DNA of 20,261 nucleotides from DASWIV01 sp036397475 (GTDB lineage: Bacteria; JAJVIF01; JAPKYR01). The stretch's first letter is position 1. Every line of letters begins with the position of its first letter. Where the stretch lies: positions 1-20,261 of the forward strand of contig DASWIV010000236.1 in NCBI GenBank assembly GCA_036397475.1, written 5' to 3'. The translations under genes and the position numbers were made by a program. Shown here one piece after another: positions 14,343 through 20,261 of this stretch. The notes beneath the pieces were generated by a model. That model was not told where the DNA came from. It saw nothing but the letters and a program-made list of their open reading frames with translations, and did no database searches.

Positions 14343-17195
14343 TTACCAGCAGCCATCGGAATTGAATTTCACCAGGTAGACATCCGTTGATCCCTGCGAC
14401 GTGAGTTCACGCTGGTATTCACCACAAGTGCCATTATCGTTCGGAGCGAAATCAGCTGAGAGCTGAAGATCTCCATGAGCGTAAACGTTGTCACTCATAT
14501 CCGGGAAAATTCCCCAGCACATATCATCGGTTATCGCGCCCCATGACTGGGTCCACTGGTAATTTCCATCTGAATCGAATTTTGTCAGGAATGAGTCCAT
14601 GCCGCCAACAGGCATCAGCATATCCACACCGGAACCGGGATCGAAATCCACAGAGCCCATGTACATGCCTGAAACATAAGCGCTGCCCATGCTGTCGGTA
14701 CAGATTCCTCCCATACCCGACATATCCATCATTTCTCCGCCCCAAGTTTTTGCCCATCTCCAGTTGCCGTCTGATTCATAAGCTGTCACGAAAATATCAG
14801 GTCCACCCATTGATGAATGGTCATCAACACCGGGTCCCGGATCGAAGTCTGACGTGCCCATGAATCCGCCGGAGCAGTAAACATAACCATTTGCATCAGC
14901 AAAGACACCATGGCATTCATCAGGATCAGGACCTCCCCAGGTTTGTGTCCAGAGCAGGTTTCCATCTGAATCCCAGCGTGTTATGAAATCGTCGTGGCTT
15001 CCGGCAGCCGTATGAATATCATCTGCACCCAGTGTTTTGAAATCCACGCTGCCAGTAAACCAACCGGCAATATAAACATCGCCAAGTCCGTCTGAATTTA
15101 CGGCAAAGGATACATCGTAGTCCATACCTCCCCATGTGCGCGCCCAGTTGAAATTACCGTCGGAATCCAGACTCACCAGGAAACAATCGTAATCGCCGTT
15201 ACTTGTAAGCAGGGTTTCTCCCGGACCGGGGTCGAAATCCGCCGTCCCGACAAATCTTCCGCCAACATAAACATTGCCGAAATCATCTGTCGCGATCTGC
15301 CAGCCGGTGTCGCCTGAAAAGCCCGTTAGCTCGGGACTTCCGAATGTGCGCACCCACAGGAAATTTCCGTCGGAGTCAAACTTGCTCACACAGACGTCGC
15401 GTCCACCATTGCTGGTCGCTTCGACCACATTTTCTGCAGGGTCGAAATCTGTAGTCCCGAAGAAATCGCCCGTAACATAGATTTCTCCAAGTCCATTGAC
15501 CGCGACACCCATAGTGGTTACTCCGCCGGATCCAAAATTGTCGCCATAGATTACATGCCATGCTACTTCACCGCATGGGCTTACCTTCGTCAGGAAGGCA
15601 TTGAATGCGTCTGTGCCTGAAATATAGGAATTTCCGTCGGGGTCTGTCGCGAGGGCCATTCCGGATTGTTCTACGTCATCACCGTAAGACATGGCCCAGC
15701 CTGAATCCACAATATTAATTGGATTTTCGGTGACGTCAGCTATAGATTCATCCGTTGAGACCGCAACTTTTATCTTTATTTCTCCGGAAAGGTCGCATGG
15801 CTTCATATTCCATGTGAACATGCCGCTATTTTCAGCGAACCCGGCAATCATGTTGATATCCGAGACGAAATCATCGGTCGAATAAAAAAGGTCGACCGCA
15901 CCATGATAATAAGTGGAGATCCACTCTATTTCCAAAGGAACTCCATATCCGTAATCACCGGCCTCCGACGGCGAGGTTATCTCAATGACCGGCTGTGGCA
16001 CAAAATCCATGACCGGAACATCGAAATTGAAGGCAGCCACTATTGGCTCAGTGATCAGGTCGTTCGGCACATGGAATTTGTTGGAATAGTTAGTACCGGG
16101 ATACTCGACCAGGACCCACAAATCATTACCTTCCAGGGCTTGAAGATTGTCGGCAGGAATACTGATGTGGAATGTGTTCATCCCATTTCCCGATGAGATC
16201 GGATTCATTTCTTCACCTGTCAAGGTGTAGGGGGATGAGAGTACAGAACTTTCAAGGATGATATTGTAATTATCAACCTTGCTTCCATCGGAGCCTGTAA
16301 ACCAGTCGAACACAGTCAGGTTCGCGATTAAATACCCGCCTTTGGTCGTGTCGTCCACGTAATACAGGTCTTCCGCAATATCAGCGGTTACAACCTGAGC
16401 TTCCTTTGCGTGCGACGGGTGTTTCTCCGCCTTTATGCCGTTCCAGTTTGCAATGACCGCGTAGTTGAATTTAAGCCCGGGACCATCGATGGGAAAACTT
16501 AGCGCGTAATTTCTTCTGTTTGTCATTCCCGGGGAAAAAATGCCTTCTGCCGTTCCGGGATCAAAATATTGATCAAGCATATCATCGGGACCCAGACTAT
16601 CCGCGAAATATTTGTACGGATTCAGGGTAGCGGAACCCATGTACGATTTGTCGCTGATATTTCCCTGCGTGTATCCAAATAATCCCGAATTGGTAAATTC
16701 GGTCGGGTTATACCATCGGCTGTATCCGTCAGGATTCAAAAGCGACTGGTCTTTCCCGGGAACGGGGTACATCAGCATGTCATTGGAACCCATTACTCCT
16801 GAACCGTCGCCGATAAAAATTCCCCTTACATCATACGCCTGGAACCCATCCAGATTAACAGGGTGTGTGATGGACAGATCCATATCAATCTCAATGGATG
16901 TCCCGGTATTTTCAAATGAATTTATCACCAGGCCGAGGTTAGCAGGATTATTGTTCAGGAATGTGACAATATTCGCAGTGTATTCAGCGGTCCTGTCACC
17001 AAGAATTTCAATAGTGCTATTATCCTCATCAACCGCAAGATCATAAAATCCCCATAAAGTGCTTCCTTGCAGGATATTGCGGGAATTTTGATTCGCACTT
17101 AACCCGGGATCGGTGACCTTGCCTGACGAACCATTGCAGCTCGACAAAACCGGGATATAGATTAATAGAATGAGCAGATACGCGCTATGCCTCAT
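14343..17195 (-). CDS. Lipoprotein with a seven-bladed SBBP beta-propeller
   Basis: This 950-residue secreted lipoprotein has a signal peptide ending in the lipobox LSSC (C20). Residues 47-395 form a module shared with the neighbouring 562-residue lipoprotein, with motifs YDVRGIFIGDGSG (121-133), NPDGYSRWYNPTEF (154-167) and NPYKYFADSLG (192-202). Residues about 402-497 (IEITSPSEAGDYGYG...) look like an Ig-like/Kre9-type beta-sandwich. Residues 498-950 hold seven SBBP repeats of about 65 residues, each with W..TWGG, a VDFDPGPG-like turn and ..KFDSDGN. That count fits one closed seven-bladed propeller. The protein ends DGCW. No catalytic residues are seen. The ATG at 17195 has GGAGG upstream and a good promoter lies 72-100 bases away. 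Confidence 0.88.
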   Translation of the reverse strand: MRHSAYLLILLIYIPVLSSCNGSSGKVTDPGLSANQNSRNILQGSTLWGFYDLAVDEDNSTIEILGDRTAEYTANIVTFLNNNPANLGLVINSFENTGTSIEIDMDLSITHPVNLDGFQAYDVRGIFIGDGSGVMGSNDMLMYPVPGKDQSLLNPDGYSRWYNPTEFTNSGLFGYTQGNISDKSYMGSATLNPYKYFADSLGPDDMLDQYFDPGTAEGIFSPGMTNRRNYALSFPIDGPGLKFNYAVIANWNGIKAEKHPSHAKEAQVVTADIAEDLYYVDDTTKGGYLIANLTVFDWFTGSDGSKVDNYNIILESSVLSSPYTLTGEEMNPISSGNGMNTFHISIPADNLQALEGNDLWVLVEYPGTNYSNKFHVPNDLITEPIVAAFNFDVPVMDFVPQPVIEITSPSEAGDYGYGVPLEIEWISTYYHGAVDLFYSTDDFVSDINMIAGFAENSGMFTWNMKPCDLSGEIKIKVAVSTDESIADVTENPINIVDSGWAMSYGDDVEQSGMALATDPDGNSYISGTDAFNAFLTKVSPCGEVAWHVIYGDNFGSGGVTTMGVAVNGLGEIYVTGDFFGTTDFDPAENVVEATSNGGRDVCVSKFDSDGNFLWVRTFGSPELTGFSGDTGWQIATDDFGNVYVGGRFVGTADFDPGPGETLLTSNGDYDCFLVSLDSDGNFNWARTWGGMDYDVSFAVNSDGLGDVYIAGWFTGSVDFKTLGADDIHTAAGSHDDFITRWDSDGNLLWTQTWGGPDPDECHGVFADANGYVYCSGGFMGTSDFDPGPGVDDHSSMGGPDIFVTAYESDGNWRWAKTWGGEMMDMSGMGGICTDSMGSAYVSGMYMGSVDFDPGSGVDMLMPVGGMDSFLTKFDSDGNYQWTQSWGAITDDMCWGIFPDMSDNVYAHGDLQLSADFAPNDNGTCGEYQRELTSQGSTDVYLVKFNSDGCW

Positions 17196-17266
17196 GTCAA
17201 ACCTCCATATTGTTACATTGTCCGGATCGCGGAGATATTTTACGTCCGTTACTTATTCGCGTATAA

Positions 17267-17295
17267 ATGATATCAGAGTTATCGGGGACTATCAA
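17267..17295 (-). promoter_or_regulatory. Promoter of the 950-residue lipoprotein gene
   Basis: The minus strand reads TTGATA (17290-17295), a 17-base spacer and TATCAT (17267-17272), with TGA before the -10 giving an extended -10. Transcription should start near 17260, leaving a leader of about 65 bases. Confidence 0.72.
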
Positions 17296-17323
17296 CAATA
17301 TAATACTGTTTGAAAAGATATAA

Positions 17324-17347
17324 GAAAAAGCCCCTGCATGCAGGGGC
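17324..17347 (-). terminator. Terminator of the 562-residue lipoprotein gene
   Basis: An 18-base perfect palindrome GCCCCTGCATGCAGGGGC (17330-17347) forms a 7-bp GC-rich stem with a CATG loop and is followed on the minus strand by TTTTTC. It sits 28 bases after the stop codon and isolates the two lipoprotein genes as separate transcription units. Confidence 0.9.
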
Positions 17348-17374
17348 GATTAAATATCAAATCTGGAGAAATAT

Positions 17375-19063
17375 CTAGTTAATCTCCATCTCGTAAATCG
17401 TCCAGCCGTCCCCACCACCATTAAAGTTGCAGTTGAACAGGCTGTCGTCTCCACCATGGAAAAATGTCAGGTAGAAGGTATCACCCGGAGTTACACCCTG
17501 GGATGTCAGGTTGATGAAAGTATCGCCCTGGAAAAATCCGCTGGTGAAGTTGTACAACTGGGTGCCAAAGAAATTCGGTCCGGGTGAAGAGCTGATTATC
17601 AGCCTTGCGGTATCCCAGCCGCTCTCCTGGCTGACCTGGTGGTTAATCCTGAGAGTTATTCCGCCGGAATCATCCCAGCATTCAGGAACGGTGAAACCAT
17701 TTGTCCTGTATGCGTAATGCGTTGATGCGGGATAATCGTAGCACAGGCAGCCTGCGCTCTTGGAGTTTATGGCTCCACCAAAGAAATCGCATGCCCAGTA
17801 AGGAGCAGCGGTTGTCCACTCAGAACTTTCCGCGCCTGCCTCAAACGAGCTGAAGTAAATTGTTTCCGGACATGGCTGCTCGGTTAGAACTTCCATATCT
17901 GACCGGAAGTACCCGGCAAGCGGTGCACTCGCGCTGTTCGAGACGCCAAATTCATTGGTGTAATCATATCCGTCGTATTTCAGGATTACCCAGAATTCGT
18001 TTCCATAATTACTGGTAGTGCTTCCATCTTCGGCAATTTCCACATGATAAGTTGAGAACTGGTCATTTCCGCCTGTTACAACGGTACCAGCATCGAATTC
18101 CTGCTGTCCGGAGAAGACCGTGGATTCAATTGCCAGGGATGTAGGCTGAATTTCCCAGCCAAATACGTCAATGTCAAGGATCAGGCTTCCGCCCTGGTCG
18201 CTGCCATCTGGAACGTAAAATACGTCCGGTGTCTGGGTCGTGCTGATTGCCACGGCCTCGGTTGTATTTGCGGGATGATCAGCAGGGTCCTCGCCCTGCC
18301 ATGAGGCGACAACCGTATAATCATACAGTACGCCTGCCGAGTTGGGGAACCTGAGAAGATAATTTCGGGTGTTAGATGATCCTGATGCGAAGACACCGTT
18401 ATCCGATGTGCTTGTCAGGAAAGACCATAGATCATCACTGGCTCCGAGCCCGTCAGCAAAATACTTGTAAGGGTTGACGACCGAAGAACCGCTGTATTCC
18501 TTGGACGCGAATATTCCGTCCGTGAACGACATCAGGGGAAGTTCTCCGCCGAATTCTGACGGGTTAAACCACCTGGTATATCCGTCGGCATTGAACAGGT
18601 ACTGGTCGGTTCCGTTTGCAGGAGTCGCAAGTCCGTTTACGGAGCCAGAGCCATCGCCAATGAAGACGCCCATGACGTCGTAACCGTTATACTGAGTTAA
18701 ACCCGGTATAGGGTGTACAATCGTTACGTCGATATCGACATCGATATAATCAGGGCCAACCGGTGTATCGTTTATATCAAACTGTAGCGCGGCAGGATTG
18801 CCGTTCAGGAACGTCACCACGTTGGCGTTGAACATAGTGGTTCTCTTCGCCACATATTCAACGGTCTGATTTTCAACATCGATATAAACGGAGTAGTATC
18901 CCCACAGATAATTACCCTGGTCAGAGCCAGTAGTTTCTACCGCGGAGTTACCAGTTAAATTTGTTCCAGTATTGTCGGGAATTACCGGTGTATTCCCGCC
19001 ACTGGAGCAACTAATCGCGAAAAAAACGATTACAATCGCGAATAGCGCTGTCCATCGATTCAT
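17375..19063 (-). CDS. Lipoprotein with the shared N-terminal module and a jelly-roll-like C-terminal domain
   Basis: This 562-residue secreted lipoprotein has a signal peptide and a lipobox AISC (C19). Residues 53-385 align along their length with the first module of the 950-residue neighbour: YDVMGVFIGDGSG, NADGYTRWFNPSEF, NPYKYFADGLG and NTRNYLLRFP recur in the same order. Instead of a propeller, the C-terminus (398-562) reads like a beta-sandwich of MAM or carbohydrate-binding type (TIYFSSFEAGAESSEW ... FYLTFFHGGDD ... GWTIYEMEIN) with several Cys (C398, C425, C439, C441, C462, C545). No catalytic site is apparent. The ATG at 19063 has AGGAGG 7 bases upstream; a long leader of about 200 bases is predicted. 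The function is unknown; surface binding or adhesion is a guess. Confidence 0.82.
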   Translation of the reverse strand: MNRWTALFAIVIVFFAISCSSGGNTPVIPDNTGTNLTGNSAVETTGSDQGNYLWGYYSVYIDVENQTVEYVAKRTTMFNANVVTFLNGNPAALQFDINDTPVGPDYIDVDIDVTIVHPIPGLTQYNGYDVMGVFIGDGSGSVNGLATPANGTDQYLFNADGYTRWFNPSEFGGELPLMSFTDGIFASKEYSGSSVVNPYKYFADGLGASDDLWSFLTSTSDNGVFASGSSNTRNYLLRFPNSAGVLYDYTVVASWQGEDPADHPANTTEAVAISTTQTPDVFYVPDGSDQGGSLILDIDVFGWEIQPTSLAIESTVFSGQQEFDAGTVVTGGNDQFSTYHVEIAEDGSTTSNYGNEFWVILKYDGYDYTNEFGVSNSASAPLAGYFRSDMEVLTEQPCPETIYFSSFEAGAESSEWTTAAPYWACDFFGGAINSKSAGCLCYDYPASTHYAYRTNGFTVPECWDDSGGITLRINHQVSQESGWDTARLIISSSPGPNFFGTQLYNFTSGFFQGDTFINLTSQGVTPGDTFYLTFFHGGDDSLFNCNFNGGGDGWTIYEMEIN

Positions 19064-19314
19064 AGCAGCCTCCTAAGCGTATGTGTTAGTTTAATCCCTA
19101 TCTGGCGTGGTCAGGAAAAGTCCCTTATTCGCTACAGCTAGAGTTTATTACCTCAAACAGATGCAAAACGTCTTAGTAAATCGGTTAAAGCTTGGAAAAA
19201 GGTCAAATAAATCCGTTCAACAGTTGGGCGAGTAAGCCCGAATTAGAATGCCTATGATAATACTTTACAAAATTATATCACTTGCTGTCAAGACCAAATA
19301 TTTAACTATACATG
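19064..19314 (-). promoter_or_regulatory. Intergenic region with long leader of the 562-residue lipoprotein gene
   Basis: The minus strand carries a perfect extended -10, TGA-TATAAT (19272-19280), overlapped by TTGACA (19286-19291) whose 18-base-spaced partner would be TAAAGT. Either start gives a 5' leader of about 190-200 bases. The leader includes a small hairpin GGGC-TTACTC-GCCC. I recognise no riboswitch family and see no ORF in it. AGGAGG ends it just before the ATG. Confidence 0.6.
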
Positions 19315-19358
19315 AAAAAACCGCCGGAAACTTGAATAATCACTAATTTCCGGCGGTT
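19315..19358 (-). terminator. Terminator of the rightmost SBBP propeller gene
   Basis: A 12-bp perfect stem AACCGCCGGAAA/TTTCCGGCGGTT (19319-19330 with 19347-19358) encloses a 16-base loop and is followed on the minus strand by six U. It lies about 32 bases after the stop codon. Confidence 0.9.
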
Positions 19359-19390
19359 ATTTGTTTAATTAACGCTGTTTCGGCTAATTT

Positions 19391-20261
19391 TTACCAGCAG
19401 CCATCTGGCATGTACTTAATAATTGCAGCGTCAGTATCGCCCAATGTATTCTCGATATCTGACTCCATCTCGCATAATCCCGAATCTGGTGCCAGATCCA
19501 ACGGTCCCGATGCCATTCCAGTTACATAAATCCTGTCATTAGGATCAATCGCCACTCCATAGCCGATCTCATTCATTGGACCGCCAAACGTATTTGTCCA
19601 CTCATAATTGCCGTCCGCATCGAACTTGGTGATGAAAAAGTCTCCGGTCATTTCATAAGACATGCGATCATCTACTCCCGGACCAGGATCGAAATCGACC
19701 ATATCCATGAAATCTCCAGGGACATAAATGCCGTCCATGCTGTCTACGGCAACCTGCATTCCGGCCATCATTCCTCCCCAGACATTCGCCCAGAGATGAT
19801 TGCCGTCTTTATCAAGCTTATTACAGAAAACGCTCATTTCCATAGGTGAAGTCTGGATATCCTCTCCCGGACCGGGATCAAAATCCACCTCTCCGCCAAA
19901 ATCACCGGTTATTATGATGTTTTCCATAGAATCCATCGTAATTGCCGTACTCATGAGCATCATTTCGCCACCAAATGAAACCGACCACAGGTAATTCCCA
20001 TCCGGGTCGTATTTCGTCAATGCTACGTCGGTTGCTCCAACAGCAATGAATTCATCGACTCCAACATCCGGATTCAGGTCCACCATGCCTTCGTAGTCAT
20101 GGCAAACGAAAATATTTCCGGCGCTGTCAGCTACTGTGGCCATACCCATATCCATTCCAGGTCCGCCCCAGTTCCATGCCCACTGCCGGTTACCATCCGG
20201 GTCAAATTTAATTATAAAGCTGTCATAGCTCCCAAACCCGTCGCGCCAGTCTTCTCCGGGA
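19391..20261 (-). CDS. SBBP beta-propeller protein, C-terminal part (runs off the window)
   Basis: The frame is open to base 20261, so the true start lies beyond the window; the first ATG inside (20155) is not the start, because conserved repeat sequence (SYDSFIIKFDPDGNRQWAW) continues upstream of it. The visible ~289 residues hold the end of one SBBP blade and four complete blades of about 60-65 residues, each with W..xFGG/WGG, a VDFDPGPG-like turn and ..KxDxDGN. The first loop of several blades is unusually methionine-rich (GGPGMDMGM, GGEMMLMS, GGMMAGMQ). The C-terminus GLCEMES...IIKYMPDGCW matches the cap of the 950-residue lipoprotein. Probably an exported protein, perhaps a lipoprotein like its neighbours, but the N-terminus is not visible. 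Confidence 0.87.
   Translation of the reverse strand, partial: PGEDWRDGFGSYDSFIIKFDPDGNRQWAWNWGGPGMDMGMATVADSAGNIFVCHDYEGMVDLNPDVGVDEFIAVGATDVALTKYDPDGNYLWSVSFGGEMMLMSTAITMDSMENIIITGDFGGEVDFDPGPGEDIQTSPMEMSVFCNKLDKDGNHLWANVWGGMMAGMQVAVDSMDGIYVPGDFMDMVDFDPGPGVDDRMSYEMTGDFFITKFDADGNYEWTNTFGGPMNEIGYGVAIDPNDRIYVTGMASGPLDLAPDSGLCEMESDIENTLGDTDAAIIKYMPDGCW

Noticed and set aside
19064..19270. Riboswitch in the long leader before the 562-residue lipoprotein gene
   Set aside because: I could not match conserved cores of known classes (for example cobalamin, SAM or c-di-GMP) and the visible pairing is short.
1..20261. tRNA, rRNA, CRISPR array, insertion sequence or attachment site
   Set aside because: No CCA-ended cloverleaf, rRNA core sequence, regularly spaced repeat, transposase or flanking direct repeat was seen in either strand.

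Overview
The window looks like a chromosomal segment from an uncultivated bacterium. GC content looks close to balanced, Shine-Dalgarno sequences and sigma70-type promoters are recognisable, and core housekeeping genes sit beside large secreted lipoproteins. No single gene fixes the phylum. HspR-type heat-shock control, lipobox signal peptides and seven-bladed SBBP/YVTN propellers together fit a little-studied lineage, but this placement is inference. I see no rRNA, tRNA, CRISPR array, insertion sequence or phage module.

Layout, left to right. (1) Bases 1-456 hold the 3' end of a YVTN beta-propeller gene on the + strand, closed by a two-way terminator. (2) Bases 545-4400 are a minus-strand heat-shock operon: dnaK, grpE, an unknown 99-residue gene, hspR and an FmdB-type zinc-ribbon gene. 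It starts from a TTGACA-N17-TATATT promoter whose -35 box and spacer contain an inverted repeat resembling the HspR operator (HAIR). A dnaJ gene is missing from the place where actinobacterial operons of this type carry it. (3) Bases 4414-6717 are a minus-strand operon prs-dedA-ndk with its own promoter and terminator. (4) Bases 6744-9819 are a minus-strand operon prfA-prmC-cdd-tsaC, combining translation termination, release-factor methylation, pyrimidine salvage and tRNA modification. (5) Bases 9929-14280 are + strand genes: a DUF123/Uri-type GIY-YIG-like protein, a hotdog thioesterase with a possible leaderless start, a SAM hydroxide adenosyltransferase, a ComF protein and a divergent DnaB-type helicase. 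(6) From 14343 to the end the window holds minus-strand secreted proteins: a 950-residue lipoprotein with a seven-bladed SBBP propeller, a 562-residue lipoprotein that shares its N-terminal ~340 residues, and the 3' part of another SBBP propeller protein. Each ends at its own strong hairpin terminator, and good promoters lie upstream of the two lipoprotein genes.

The points most worth following are the HspR-like operator built into the dnaK promoter, the unknown gene in the dnaJ position, the shared lipoprotein module joined to two different C-terminal domains, the methionine-rich loops and the shared C-terminal Cys/DGCW cap of the propellers, and the DnaB homologue whose usual SQL motif is replaced. 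I found no defence system or mobile system, and no complete new system that the sequence alone could establish.
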